64,000 bases of DNA, from NCBI RefSeq assembly GCF_000975115.1, contig NZ_BBRE01000001.1, forward strand, positions 711,322 through 775,321, given 5' to 3'. The position numbers were made by a program, and so were the translations under genes. Of the stretch, positions 38,018-46,971 are shown in pieces (the stretch's first letter is position 1; each line of letters opens with the position of its first letter). Origin of the DNA: Demequina oxidasica. GTDB lineage: Bacteria; Actinomycetota; Actinomycetes; Actinomycetales; Demequinaceae. The notes beneath the pieces were generated by a model. It had not been told where the DNA came from and made no database searches. It was given only the letters and a program-made list of their open reading frames with translations.

Positions 38018-38090
38018 GAATGTACCAACGCGGTACTTGAGTCAACGGAGACTCGGGGCCGGCCCGATACAACGTCACAGGGGGCAGTTC

Positions 38091-38381
38091 ATGGATACGG
38101 TCGCAAAGTTACCCGCGCCGACGCAGGACCAATGGGAATGGCAGTATGACGGTGCCTGTAGAGATGCTGACACTGACCTGTTCTTTCACCCCGAGGGCGA
38201 GCGTGGCGCCGCCCGACGCCGGCGTGCCGAAGCCGCCAAGCGCTATTGCGAACGTTGCCCCGTCCTAGACCTCTGCCGCGAGCGCTCACTCGATGCCCGC
38301 GAACCCTTTGGCGTGTGGGGTGGCCTCAGCGAGGACGAGCGCCACGCGATTCTGTCCGGCAGGCTCAAGAAGGCGAGTTAG
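38091..38381 (+). CDS. WhiB-family iron-sulfur regulator, WhiD/WhiB3 type
   Basis: ATG 38091 gives 96 residues; the longer frame to 37989 would cover the promoter region. The four [4Fe-4S] cysteines are at 23, 53, 56 and 62 (GACRDADTDLFFHPEGERG; RYCERCPVLDLCRERS), followed by the beta-turn GVWGGLSEDER and a basic tail (SGRLKKAS). The FFHPEGERGAARRRRAEAAK segment is characteristic of the WhiD/WhiB3 subgroup, which binds the principal sigma factor and controls redox and developmental genes. Position between guaB and groES matches whiB3 in Mycobacterium. Confidence 0.92.
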   Translation: MDTVAKLPAPTQDQWEWQYDGACRDADTDLFFHPEGERGAARRRRAEAAKRYCERCPVLDLCRERSLDAREPFGVWGGLSEDERHAILSGRLKKAS

Positions 38382-38442
38382 TCCGACCTGTGGCCTGCGA
38401 GCAGGCCGCGCAACTGAAGAAGTGAATCTTGTGCCCAAAACG

Positions 38443-38479
38443 CACGAAGGCCCCGGGACTGAGTCCCGGGGCCTTCGTG
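38443..38479. terminator. Bidirectional terminator between whiD-like gene and groES
   Basis: Perfect 16-bp stem (38443-38458 with 38464-38479, core AAGGCCCCGGGA) and a 5-base loop, between convergent genes. On the minus strand it is followed by GTTTTGGG, so it best terminates groES. Confidence 0.9.
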
Positions 38480-38529
38480 TTGCCTCGCTTGGGACGCTGA
38501 CCTAAGTCAGGCCCTAGTACGGGCGTTGT

Positions 38530-38823
38530 CTAGCTCACGACTGCGAGCAGGTCGCGCGCCGAGAGGATCAGGTAATCCTCGCCTGCGTACTTGACCTCGG
38601 TGCCGCCGTACTTGCTGTAAATCACCTTGTCGCCAACGTTGACATCCACGGGTACGCGGTTGCCATTGTCGTCAAAGCGACCCGGTCCCACTGCCACGAC
38701 CTCGCCCTCCTGGGGCTTCTCCTTGGCGGTGTCCGGGATGACGAGTCCAGAAGCAGTGGTCTGCTCGGCAGCTGCCGACTTCACCACGACCTTGTCCTCA
38801 AGAGGCTTGATAGAGACCGACAT
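38530..38823 (-). CDS. groES: GroES co-chaperonin
   Basis: ATG 38823 has GAGG six bases upstream and yields the expected 97 residues ([15 protein letters not shown]; the mobile-loop region [40 protein letters not shown]). It caps the GroEL folding chamber. A perfect CIRCE operator lies about 130 bases upstream, implying HrcA repression. No groEL follows; a strong terminator and the convergent whiD-like gene do, so groES is monocistronic. Confidence 0.97.
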   Translation of the reverse strand: MSVSIKPLEDKVVVKSAAAEQTTASGLVIPDTAKEKPQEGEVVAVGPGRFDDNGNRVPVDVNVGDKVIYSKYGGTEVKYAGEDYLILSARDLLAVVS

Positions 38824-38949
38824 TGCGGACCTCACCTTCCATCGATTATGTGTACCGAACGATTGAAACGCTTCCGTGGTTGGTGGCCCGCCGTCGCGGG
38901 GGTCAGGCCATCAGCACACTTCACGTGCCCCTTGCGGGGCGTTCTCAAT

Positions 38950-38976
38950 TTAGCACTCTCGTACCGCGAGTGCTAA
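38950..38976. promoter_or_regulatory. CIRCE operator (HrcA binding site)
   Basis: TTAGCACTC (38950-38958), nine bases, GAGTGCTAA (38968-38976): an exact match to the CIRCE consensus. It lies between divergent groES and the methyltransferase gene. Confidence 0.97.
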
Positions 38977-39016
38977 CTAGCGGCGCTACATTCGCTGACC
39001 GTGAAACTATGAACCC

Positions 39017-40210
39017 ATGGACCCCTCAACCGCGCGGCTCATCACCAGCGCAGACGGCCTCTCGCTCATCGATTCGTTGCCGCCGTACTCGGACTCCGAC
39101 GCACTGACGCTTGGCGGTCAGCTGCGCAAAGCAGGGGCCGATGCTGCCACGGTCGCAGCAGCCATGACCCAGTCCCGTTTGCGCGCTGCAGCGCGCCCCA
39201 AGTTCGGCGAGTTCGCCGCCGGGATGCTGTTCACCCAAGACGGCCTCGAGCAGGCCACGAGACTGTCAGTGGCGGGCCTGCACGCGTCCCGCTTTCGCGA
39301 CGCGGGCTGCACCCGCATCGCGGACCTCACGTCCGGCATCGGCGCCGATGCCATGGCCGCCTCCGCACTCGGGCTCGCGGTGGTCGCCTTCGAGTTAGAC
39401 GAGGCGACCGCGCTGATTGCCGACCACAATCTGCGCCACTGGCCCACCACGGACGTAGTGCACGCAGACTCCCTCGGGACCTTGCGCTCCCCCGATGCCG
39501 TCACCAAGTTGGGCGTCGACGGAATCTTCGCTGACCCGGCCCGCCGCAATGCGCGAGGCCGGCGCCACGACCCCAAGGACTACTCGCCGGCACTCGACGA
39601 GGTGCTCGCGCTGCGCGACCTTATCCCCGAGCTAGGCGTGAAGGTCGGCCCCGCAATCGAGCACGACGCCATCCCCGAGGACCTGGAAGCCCAGTGGGTG
39701 AGTGTTGACGGAACGGTGGTCGAGGCTGCGCTTTGGAGCGGCAAGCTGGCCCAATCTGTCGGACACACGGCGCTCGTCATCGCGGACGGCGAGGCACATC
39801 ACCTCTCGGGCAGCACGGACCGCGCTCCCGACGGGCCACTCGGCGCGTACATCTACGAGCCGGACGGCGCCGTGATCCGCTCAGGGCTGGTGGGCGAGGT
39901 GGCAACGGAGCTCGATGCTCACCTGATCGACCCGAGCATCGCGTACCTCACCTGCAACACTCCGGTCTCAACCCCCTTCGCTCGCGGCTATCGCGTGCTC
40001 GAGGTCCTCCCCTACTCGGTCAAGCGTCTCGCTTCCGCACTCCACGAGCGCAATGTCGGCGTCGTAGACATCAAGAAGCGCGGCATCGACATCACACCAG
40101 AGAAACTACGTCCGCAACTCAAACTTCGCGGGGACGACCGCGCTACCGTCATCCTGACCCGCATGGGCGGCCGTCACCAGGCACTCATCGTGGAGCCCCT
40201 GCACCGCTAG
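39017..40210 (+). CDS. SAM-dependent methyltransferase, THUMP-like domain protein
   Basis: A 397-residue protein. Class I methyltransferase motif I is IADLTSGIGADAMAASALG, with acidic post-strand FELDEATAL; a catalytic-type ADPARRNARGRRH follows. The C-terminal region (VVDIKKRGIDITPEKLRPQL) carries the THUMP-like element often annotated in these actinobacterial proteins. A nucleic-acid (rRNA or tRNA) methyltransferase role is inferred from THUMP association only; the target is unknown. It is divergent from groES, and the CIRCE site sits 41 bases before its start. Confidence 0.82.
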   Translation: MDPSTARLITSADGLSLIDSLPPYSDSDALTLGGQLRKAGADAATVAAAMTQSRLRAAARPKFGEFAAGMLFTQDGLEQATRLSVAGLHASRFRDAGCTRIADLTSGIGADAMAASALGLAVVAFELDEATALIADHNLRHWPTTDVVHADSLGTLRSPDAVTKLGVDGIFADPARRNARGRRHDPKDYSPALDEVLALRDLIPELGVKVGPAIEHDAIPEDLEAQWVSVDGTVVEAALWSGKLAQSVGHTALVIADGEAHHLSGSTDRAPDGPLGAYIYEPDGAVIRSGLVGEVATELDAHLIDPSIAYLTCNTPVSTPFARGYRVLEVLPYSVKRLASALHERNVGVVDIKKRGIDITPEKLRPQLKLRGDDRATVILTRMGGRHQALIVEPLHR

Positions 40211-40226
40211 GTCAGCAGGGTCGGCG

Positions 40227-41909
40227 TCAGCAAGAATCAGACGGCATGTTCTTGAGCTTCACCGGCCAGGCGGACTCGGACTTCACGTCCCCCATGAGGA
40301 TGTCCGCGAGGCCCTCCATTACGTCATCGGATCCGCCGTATGTCGCGATGTAACTGGTGGCCTTGGACTCGTCGAGAATCCAGGGGCCGGAGATCGCCAC
40401 GACCACGTCTCCCTTGACATCCTCACTGGAGTTAACCGCGAGCCGCACCCGTGTCCCGGGGTTGTCCGCGTCCCCGATGCTGACGCCGCGTTCCTTGAGC
40501 GCCGCGGCCAGGGTCGCCCGCGCCTGGTCCCACCCCCCGGTGATTGTCACCGTGCCGGAGACCAAACGCTCGCCACACTTGGGAGTCACCACCGTCGCAG
40601 ATTTCGCGGCGAACTCTTGCGCGAAGCCGTCCGAGTCGGCCGGAACGGGCTTGGCCTCGAGGCCCGCCTGCCACCGCATCAGCAGGATAGACCTTGCTGC
40701 CGCCTCGTCCAGCCGCTCGCGAGGTAGGTCACCGGATTTCACCGCTACCGCTATCGCGGCCATCGCCTTCTTGGTATTCGCGGGCATGAGCGCGATGTCC
40801 GCGCCAGCCTTGAGCGCCAAGACGGTCGCCTCGCCCGGCTCGTGGTGGTCCACTATCGCACCCATGTTGAGAGCGTCGGTCATGGCCACTCCTGTGAAAC
40901 CCAGCCCATCGCGCAGATACGCATATGCGTCGGGGGAAAGGGAGGCCGCGTCTCCTCCCCACTCTGCGAGCGCAATGTGGGCAACCATGATGGCGGGCGC
41001 CCCCGCATCGACCGCGCTGGCGAACGGCACCAAGTCCCGGGCCTCGAGCTCCGCTACCGTCGCGCTCTGCGTGGGGAGACCCTCGTGCGAGTCGGTCTCG
41101 ACGGCCCCGTGACCCGGAAAGTGCTTGACAGTGGTGATGAGACCGGCGTCCGTGTACCCCTCTAGCGCGGCGTTCGCGGTAGCCGCGACGTTCAGCGGGT
41201 CCGAGCCGGGCGACCGGGTGCGAATGACCGGGTCGCTCAGGCCGGCGGTGACGTCCGCATCGGGCGCGAAGTTGGTGTTGAAACCCAGCCCCAGGGTGCG
41301 AGCGCCCTGGTTCGAATAGACCTCGCGCACGTAGTCCTTGTCCGTCGCGGCGCCAGCGGCCATGAAGCCGGGCAGGTCGGGCATCATCCCTCGCAGGCGA
41401 GCGACAACCCCACCCTCCTGGTCGACGGCGATCATGACCGGCCAGTCTCGCTCGCCACCCGCCTCAGCGGCGGCGGAGGTCAGCGCCTTGGTGATTTTCG
41501 CGGTAGAGGTCGCGTCGCCCTGCAGCATGACACCACCCAGGCCGTACTTCTCGATCATTGCCTTGAGCTCGGTAGGAGACGTGCCCCCATACGATCCGAC
41601 GATGACCTGACCCGCCGCGCGTTCCACGGAGAGTTCCTGAGCCGTAGCCAGCGCAGCGTCCCAGTCGGCCTGCGTGGGCCCCCACGCACGGGGGTACTCG
41701 GAGGGAATGGCCGACGGCGATGGGGACGGCGTAGCCGATGGCGTAGCGGTAGGTGTAGTTGATGGGGTGTGCGAGCTCGAGACTGACGGCGAGGGCGAGG
41801 CTTGCGCGCCCTGCCTGTGAGAGATGGCGGTGGTCGCCCAGACCCCGGCGCCGATCGCCACGATGGCAACGGCCGCAATTGTCGCGGACATTCCCCAGGA
41901 TCGCGCCAT
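40227..41909 (-). CDS. Glycoside hydrolase family 3 beta-N-acetylhexosaminidase (NagZ-like), membrane anchored
   Basis: ATG 41909 has GGAGAG upstream; the preceding TTG is less likely. The 560-residue protein has an N-terminal membrane anchor (MSATIAAVAIVAIGAGVWAT), a long Ser/Thr/Pro linker (TPTATPSATPSPSPSA) and a GH3 catalytic domain with KHFPGHGAVETDSHEGLP (general acid/base His-Asp region), VAVDQEGG-like MIAVDQEGGVVARLRG, and nucleophile Asp in VAMTDALNMGAI. A C-terminal domain follows. NagZ enzymes remove GlcNAc from cell-wall turnover fragments. The extracytoplasmic anchored form is common in Gram-positive bacteria. Confidence 0.92.
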   Translation of the reverse strand: MARSWGMSATIAAVAIVAIGAGVWATTAISHRQGAQASPSPSVSSSHTPSTTPTATPSATPSPSPSAIPSEYPRAWGPTQADWDAALATAQELSVERAAGQVIVGSYGGTSPTELKAMIEKYGLGGVMLQGDATSTAKITKALTSAAAEAGGERDWPVMIAVDQEGGVVARLRGMMPDLPGFMAAGAATDKDYVREVYSNQGARTLGLGFNTNFAPDADVTAGLSDPVIRTRSPGSDPLNVAATANAALEGYTDAGLITTVKHFPGHGAVETDSHEGLPTQSATVAELEARDLVPFASAVDAGAPAIMVAHIALAEWGGDAASLSPDAYAYLRDGLGFTGVAMTDALNMGAIVDHHEPGEATVLALKAGADIALMPANTKKAMAAIAVAVKSGDLPRERLDEAAARSILLMRWQAGLEAKPVPADSDGFAQEFAAKSATVVTPKCGERLVSGTVTITGGWDQARATLAAALKERGVSIGDADNPGTRVRLAVNSSEDVKGDVVVAISGPWILDESKATSYIATYGGSDDVMEGLADILMGDVKSESAWPVKLKNMPSDSC

Positions 41910-41956
41910 CAACTCTCTCCGCTCGATTAGCCACCGGACTCACACCAGCGGGGCTG

Positions 41957-42997
41957 TCATACCAACACTGTAGTGAGCGGCATAGACGAGTCAACGCCGA
42001 TGCTCAGCTCACTCGGCGTCAGCCCTCGCCTGGCGACGGCGCTTCCAAGCGCCGCGATCATCGCACCGTTGTCAGTGCAGAAACGAATGGGCGGGATGCG
42101 CACCTCGATCCCCGCCTCGGCACACCTCGCGGTCGCCAAGTCGCGAAGTTGACTGTTCGCGCTGAAGCCACCGCCAATGACCAAGGTCGTGACCCCGTGT
42201 TCCTGGCAAGCCTGAATCGTCTTGGCGACCAGCACATCGGCGACGGCGGCGGCAAAACTTGCCGCAACATCGGCCGTCGGCACTTCACGGCCCTCTGCCT
42301 CGCAGGCCTCCACCCAGCGCGCAACCGCAGTCTTGAGGCCGGAGAAGGAGAAGTCATACGCGTGTTTGGCCTGGTCCTTGGGCTTGGTCAGCGCGCGCGG
42401 GAACGGGATTGCAGAGGGGTTGCCCTCACGTGCGAGCTTGTCGACGTGCGGGCCACCGGGATACGGAAGGCCGAGCAGCCTGCCGACCTTGTCGAAAGCC
42501 TCGCCAGCCGCGTCATCGAGCGTGTGGCCTAGTTCGGTGATGTCGGTGGCGATGTCATTGACAAGAAGCAGCGAAGTGTGACCTCCGGAGACAACCAGCG
42601 CCATGATGCGCTCGGGGAACACGCCGTGCACCAACTCGTCGACGGCTACGTGTCCGATCACGTGGTTGACGCCGTACAGCGGCTTGCCGAGTCCAAGCGC
42701 GAGCGCCTTCGCCGCGGAAACCCCTACGGTGAGCGACCCAACCAATCCGGGTCCCGATGCGACGGCAACGGCGTCAACGTCTGCCAGCGAGTGGCCGGCG
42801 CGACTCAGTGCCTCCTCGATGGTGGGGATCATGGCCTCAAGGTGGGCGCGTGAGGCGACTTCGGGGACAATGCCGCCGAACCTCGCGTGCTCGTCCATTG
42901 ACGACGCGACAACGTCTGCGAGCAGCTCGGTTCCGCGCACGAGCGCGACGCCGGTCTCGTCGCACGTGCTCTCAATTCCAAGTACGAGTGGGTCCAC
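41957..42997 (-). CDS. tsaD: tRNA t6A synthase subunit TsaD
   Basis: Transfers threonylcarbamoyl to A37 of ANN-decoding tRNAs with TsaB and TsaE. The 346-residue ASKHA protein has [16 protein letters not shown], the metal-binding HVIGH motif ([12 protein letters not shown]), [10 protein letters not shown] and a third metal-ligand region [13 protein letters not shown]. The GTG start at 42997 is preceded by TAGGCT at seven bases and has no Shine-Dalgarno sequence. rimI, tsaB and tsaE lie nearby on the same strand, but the nitroreductase gene (43051-43692, plus strand) separates it from them. Confidence 0.97.
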   Translation of the reverse strand: MDPLVLGIESTCDETGVALVRGTELLADVVASSMDEHARFGGIVPEVASRAHLEAMIPTIEEALSRAGHSLADVDAVAVASGPGLVGSLTVGVSAAKALALGLGKPLYGVNHVIGHVAVDELVHGVFPERIMALVVSGGHTSLLLVNDIATDITELGHTLDDAAGEAFDKVGRLLGLPYPGGPHVDKLAREGNPSAIPFPRALTKPKDQAKHAYDFSFSGLKTAVARWVEACEAEGREVPTADVAASFAAAVADVLVAKTIQACQEHGVTTLVIGGGFSANSQLRDLATARCAEAGIEVRIPPIRFCTDNGAMIAALGSAVARRGLTPSELSIGVDSSMPLTTVLV

Positions 42998-43004
42998 GGG
43001 GATA

Positions 43005-43010
43005 AGCCTA
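43005..43010 (-). promoter_or_regulatory. -10 box (TAGGCT) for leaderless tsaD
   Basis: TAGGCT on the minus strand, seven bases before the GTG start at 42997. Confidence 0.5.
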
Positions 43011-43050
43011 TGCGTGGGAATAGATTGTCACGAACAAGCGTCTACGGGAT

Positions 43051-43692
43051 ATGACCAATTCCGAGCACGCCCCCGACTTTGCCCCACCCATCGAGGGCCT
43101 CGCGATTGACGACACTACGCAACGTCGCCTGTTCTTGGAGGCGCGTTCCAACATAGCGTTCGCGGAAGTCGACGTCCCGGACAGCATCATTCGCGACGTG
43201 TTTGACCTCATCAAGTGGGGTCCCACCGCCAACAACACCACGCCGATGCGCGTCGCCATCGCACGCTCGGAAGCTGCCCGCGAAGCGGTCATCGACAACG
43301 CGATGGAGGGCAACCGTCCCAAGTTGGCCAAGGCACCGGTGCTCTTGGTTGTCGCGCGTGACGACAGGTTCCACGACCACTTCGCGGTCACGTCACCCGG
43401 GTCCGAGGGAAGCGCAGAGCGCCTCGAGGCCGCTCCCGATCGTCGCACCACCATGGCGACCACCGGCTCCTGGCTGCAAGCGGGCTACCTGATCGTGGGA
43501 CTGCGCGCCGCGGGTCTTGCGGTTCGCCCGTACGGCGGCTTCGACAAGGATGGCCTGGATAAGGCACTGTTCTCCGACACCAGCTGGGGATCGATCGCCC
43601 TGCTCGGCGTGGGCTACCCGTCGGATAGCGAGCACGGCGCCGGCCCTCGCAAGGGCCGCGTCTCCAATGACATTGGGGTCGCCTCGCTATAA
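43051..43692 (+). CDS. Nitroreductase-family protein, RutE/malonic semialdehyde reductase-like
   Basis: A 213-residue FMN-dependent oxidoreductase. Family marks include LFLEARSNIAFAEVDVPDSI, the flavin-contact IKWGPTANNTTPMRVAIARS, MATTGSWLQAGYLIVGLRAA and GVGYPSDSEHGAGPRKG. It most resembles RutE (malonic semialdehyde reductase in pyrimidine degradation), but no other rut genes are nearby, so a general semialdehyde or nitro-compound reductase is equally likely. It interrupts the tsaD-rimI synteny as an oppositely oriented single gene. Confidence 0.87.
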   Translation: MTNSEHAPDFAPPIEGLAIDDTTQRRLFLEARSNIAFAEVDVPDSIIRDVFDLIKWGPTANNTTPMRVAIARSEAAREAVIDNAMEGNRPKLAKAPVLLVVARDDRFHDHFAVTSPGSEGSAERLEAAPDRRTTMATTGSWLQAGYLIVGLRAAGLAVRPYGGFDKDGLDKALFSDTSWGSIALLGVGYPSDSEHGAGPRKGRVSNDIGVASL

Positions 43693-43830
43693 GGAGACCT
43701 CACTGCGCGCGCTGACTCACTCCACACTCCCTATTGGTCCGGTTTCGCACCGTGGGCTCTAGGGCTGGTTCCGAGTGATGGAGCGAGGGGTTGAGTCAGT
43801 GGGTGATCAGCCGGGCGAGTGGGGGGCTAG

Positions 43831-44328
43831 TCAACCAGCGTGAGCTGGCGGGACCTTCGCTCTCATCACAATCGCATCCACGTCCTCGGGCTGGTAGTAC
43901 CTCGGTCGCACCCGTACGTCCTCAAACCCATACGAGCGGTACAGAGCCAGCGCCGGGGTATTCGTCACGGCAACCTCGAGCCACGCGTCCCGTGCCCGCT
44001 CGGCACGCGCCTCGGTGAGAAAGTCCTCCATGAGGACCTTGCCGTGACCGGCTCCACGCGCGTTGGAATCTACCGCAATGTTCATCAAGTGAAAGGCGTC
44101 GCCGTCGTACCCGTACACCGCATAGGCGACCGGTTCACCGTCAATCTCGACCACGCGATAGCGCTTGCCGCCGTAGCGATAGTCCTCCTGGATCAGCTTG
44201 AGCGACCATGCCGCGGCGCCAAAGATCTCTCGCTCGCGCTCGGCCATCCAGGCGAGTTGGTCCTCGCTCATGTCGCGCAAGCATCGCCGATGCTCTGGCG
44301 CGGCCCCTAGTGGCCCCGCGACGCTCAC
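43831..44328 (-). CDS. rimI: Ribosomal-protein-alanine N-acetyltransferase-like GNAT protein
   Basis: I choose the GTG at 44328, which overlaps the tsaB stop (GTGA) and gives 165 residues; ATG 44271 is an alternative. GNAT features: REREIFGAAAWSLKLIQEDY, FHLMNIAVDSNARGAGHGKV (acetyl-CoA loop R-G-A-G-H-G), WLEVAVTNTPALALYRSYGF. Position directly after tsaB matches rimI in mycobacteria. It acetylates N-terminal residues of ribosomal S18 or other proteins; substrate here is inferred. Confidence 0.9.
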   Translation of the reverse strand: MSVAGPLGAAPEHRRCLRDMSEDQLAWMAEREREIFGAAAWSLKLIQEDYRYGGKRYRVVEIDGEPVAYAVYGYDGDAFHLMNIAVDSNARGAGHGKVLMEDFLTEARAERARDAWLEVAVTNTPALALYRSYGFEDVRVRPRYYQPEDVDAIVMRAKVPPAHAG

Positions 44329-44945
44329 GCGCCCGGCACTCCGTGGACGTCGGGGCGACGCATGTACATGGGCTCCGTGGGAAAGTCGGTATCCCCCGCC
44401 TCCAGCCTGCGGGCGGCCACTCGTGCGAGCCACGCGGGATCTGGGTCCGCATCCTTCGCATCCGGGAATACGTCCGGATAGAGCAGCGCTCCACGACCCA
44501 CGACGCCACCCAGCGGCTGCACGTCCGCGGGCGCACTCACGTGCGGCGCACCATCGGCGACCCCATTGGTGTAGGTGGCCCAATAGACCTCCTTGCGGCG
44601 CGCATCGGCGACTACGGTGATCTGGCCCCCGCCTGCATCGGCGGCCTGGGCGCCGACTGCATCGAGTGAGCACACGCCGCGTACGGGAACCCTCCACACC
44701 ATGCCCAGTGTGCGGGCGGTCACGAGTCCCACGCGCAGACCAGTGAACGGTGCCGGCCCTGTTCCCACCACAATTGCGTCAACATCCGTGCCGGCGATTC
44801 CGGCATCCGCGAGCGCGGCCTCAATCATTCCTGACAGCAGCTCGGAGTGACCACGTGGCGAAAACTCGGTGCGCGCGGCTACGGTCTTGTCGCCGTCGAC
44901 CACTGCGACGGAGATGGCGGAGGAGGTGTCGATTGCGAGTATCAC
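44325..44945 (-). CDS. tsaB: t6A biosynthesis protein TsaB
   Basis: The 206-residue partner of TsaD, with the ASKHA N-terminus MILAIDTSSAISVAVVDGDK and GTGPAPFTGLRVGLVTARTL. Like other TsaB proteins it lacks the HVIGH metal site. The stop overlaps the rimI start. A TAGGCT box six bases before its GTG start overlaps the tsaE stop codon, so it may also have an internal promoter. Confidence 0.95.
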   Translation of the reverse strand: MILAIDTSSAISVAVVDGDKTVAARTEFSPRGHSELLSGMIEAALADAGIAGTDVDAIVVGTGPAPFTGLRVGLVTARTLGMVWRVPVRGVCSLDAVGAQAADAGGGQITVVADARRKEVYWATYTNGVADGAPHVSAPADVQPLGGVVGRGALLYPDVFPDAKDADPDPAWLARVAARRLEAGDTDFPTEPMYMRRPDVHGVPGA

Positions 44946-44949
44946 GGCA

Positions 44950-45492
44950 CTAGCCTAGGTCGCCGTCGGAGGAAGAGGTGTCCGCCGCAAAATCCACATT
45001 CACCCAGCGCGGCCCATGCGCGAGGATGCTAACCTCGCGGCGCCCGCCTTCAGGGTTCGCCATGTCCAACTCTCCACCCCGCTCGCGGTCGATACGCACG
45101 TGCAGGCGGTCCACTGCGAGCGCCTCGGCCTTTCCCTCACCCCATTCGACCACCGTCACGCTGTCATCCAGGGTGGTGTCGAGGTCGAGGTCGTCGAGCT
45201 CCGCGAGCGACGTCAGTCGGTATGCGTCAACGTGAATCAGTGCGGGCCCTCCCACCTCACTTGGGTGAGTCCTGGCGATGATGAAGGTGGGGCTCGCGAC
45301 GGGCCCGCGCACGCCGAGCGCGTCGCCCAAACCCTGGGTGAACGTAGTCTTACCCGCGCCCAGGTCTCCTGACAGGATCAGCAGGTCGCCCGCGCGCAGG
45401 TGCGGGGCAATCACCTCGGTTGCGATCGCGCGCATCTGCTCTGCGCTGTCGGCGCTGAGGTGCAGTTCGGTTAAGCCGTTCACGTCAGTCAT
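44950..45492 (-). CDS. tsaE: t6A biosynthesis ATPase TsaE
   Basis: ATG 45492 is preceded directly by GAAGGA and lies four bases after the alr stop; the longer frame to 45579 would overlap alr. The 180-residue P-loop protein shows GDLLILSGDLGAGKTTFTQG (Walker A), SPTFIIARTHPS and DAYRL, diagnostic of TsaE. It binds the TsaB-TsaD complex and drives the modification cycle. Part of the alr-tsaE-tsaB-rimI cluster. Confidence 0.95.
   Translation of the reverse strand: MTDVNGLTELHLSADSAEQMRAIATEVIAPHLRAGDLLILSGDLGAGKTTFTQGLGDALGVRGPVASPTFIIARTHPSEVGGPALIHVDAYRLTSLAELDDLDLDTTLDDSVTVVEWGEGKAEALAVDRLHVRIDRERGGELDMANPEGGRREVSILAHGPRWVNVDFAADTSSSDGDLG
44952..44957 (-). promoter_or_regulatory. -10-like box (TAGGCT) before tsaB
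   Basis: TAGGCT on the minus strand, six bases before the tsaB GTG and overlapping the tsaE stop; a possible internal leaderless promoter. Confidence 0.35.
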
Positions 45493-45496
45493 TCCT

Positions 45497-46606
45497 TCAC
45501 TCCGCGGTCTTGGGCCGCAACCCGCCAAAGCGGCACACAATCTCGTAGTCGATGGTGTCGACGGCCATCGCCCAATCACGCGCCGTGGGCCCGCCGGGGC
45601 CTATCAGCGTCACAGCATCCCCAGTATTGGCTTCCGTCTCCGGACCCAGGTCAAGCACAAACTGGTCCATACAGACTCGACCGGCAATCGGGTAGCGCGT
45701 TCCACGCACGGCAACCTCGGCCACCCCGCCCGCGGCACGGAAGACCCCGTCGGCGTAGCCGGCACTCACCAGACCCACATGCGTGCGCTGCGGAGTGACG
45801 TACTCGTGGCCGTAACTCACACCATGGCCACCTGGCAATTCCTTGACAAGCGCGAGGGTGCTGGATACCGACATCGCCGCGACGAGGCCAAAGTTGTCGC
45901 CCTCTGGGTCATCGACAGGCGGCAAACCATAGATCGCGATCCCTGGTCGCACCATGTCGAAGTGAAGGTCAGACCGGGTGAGCGTGCAAGCCGAGTTACC
46001 CAGGTGCGCGAGCTCAACATTGAGCCCAAGTTCCTCGGCGGTCGCCAGCGCAGCGCGAAAGTTCTCCGCCTGTGCATCGACTGTGGGGTGGCCTGGCTGG
46101 TCGGCCCACGCCAGATGTGACCACATTCCCACGATCGTAATCAGGTCCTCGTCTTGGGCGGCCGATGCCGCGGCAAGTAAGCTTCCGAGGTCCGCCATGG
46201 GCACGCCCTCGCGTCCCAGGCCGGTGTCGACGCAGATGTGGACTGCGGCCGTGCCGTGGCCCGCGCGCGATGCGTCGACAATTGCGCGGAGCACCGCAAG
46301 CGAGCCCGCAGAGACGTCGATGTTGCGGCTCAGCAGGTCCGCGGCCGGCACCTCGGGGCCGTAGAGCCAAGTGAGGATGCGCCCCTCGTCTCCGCCGTCG
46401 CGCAAGGCGATAGCCTCGGACGGCTGTGCGACACCCAAGAAATCGGCACCACCGCGACGCGCCGCGCGACCGGAGGGCAGCAGCCCGTGGCCGTAGGCAT
46501 CGGCCTTGACGACGGCCATGAGCTTCGCGGTGGGTGCGAGCGCCCGCAACGTCGCGACATTGCCCGCGATTGCGTCGTAGTCGACATCTACCTTCAACAT
46601 GGTCAT
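45497..46606 (-). CDS. alr: Alanine racemase
   Basis: PLP enzyme supplying D-alanine for peptidoglycan. The 369-residue protein carries the PLP lysine in MAVVKADAYGHGLLP and the second catalytic Tyr in SAGYADGVFRAAG; FVLDLGPETEANTGDAVTLI is typical of the C-terminal beta domain. It starts two bases after acpS ends and is followed by tsaE, an order shared with mycobacteria. Confidence 0.96.
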   Translation of the reverse strand: MTMLKVDVDYDAIAGNVATLRALAPTAKLMAVVKADAYGHGLLPSGRAARRGGADFLGVAQPSEAIALRDGGDEGRILTWLYGPEVPAADLLSRNIDVSAGSLAVLRAIVDASRAGHGTAAVHICVDTGLGREGVPMADLGSLLAAASAAQDEDLITIVGMWSHLAWADQPGHPTVDAQAENFRAALATAEELGLNVELAHLGNSACTLTRSDLHFDMVRPGIAIYGLPPVDDPEGDNFGLVAAMSVSSTLALVKELPGGHGVSYGHEYVTPQRTHVGLVSAGYADGVFRAAGGVAEVAVRGTRYPIAGRVCMDQFVLDLGPETEANTGDAVTLIGPGGPTARDWAMAVDTIDYEIVCRFGGLRPKTAE

Positions 46607-46608
46607 GA

Positions 46609-46965
46609 CTACAGCGCCTCCCCAATAACGACGGCCGATGCGATGCCGGCATCGTGCGACAGCGACAGGTGGAATGACGTGATCCCGAGCGTTGCCGCGC
46701 GCGCCGCGACTGATCCCTTGATGGCCAGACGCGGGCGTCCCGAGTCCTCGCGGACCACCTCAGCGTCCTGCCAGCTCAATCCTCCGGGCGCTCCAAGCGC
46801 CTTTGCGAGGGCCTCCTTTGCGGCCCAGCGTGCCGCCAGCGAGTGAGTTCCCAGCTCGCGTTCTGCGGGCGTAAAGACACGTTCCAGGAATCCCGGAGAA
46901 CGCTCGAGCGCCGCCTCAAACCGTTCGATGGCAACGACGTCGATTCCCAGCCCCACGATGGCCAT
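46609..46965 (-). CDS. acpS: Holo-[acyl-carrier-protein] synthase
   Basis: Transfers 4'-phosphopantetheine to acyl carrier protein. The 118-residue length and the motifs [29 protein letters not shown] and [13 protein letters not shown] are characteristic of AcpS, as is [13 protein letters not shown] near the C-terminus. It lies six bases after glmS and two before alr in one operon. The coaA gene, on the CoA pathway, is close by on the other strand. Confidence 0.95.
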   Translation of the reverse strand: MAIVGLGIDVVAIERFEAALERSPGFLERVFTPAERELGTHSLAARWAAKEALAKALGAPGGLSWQDAEVVREDSGRPRLAIKGSVAARAATLGITSFHLSLSHDAGIASAVVIGEAL

Positions 46966-46971
46966 CGTTGG

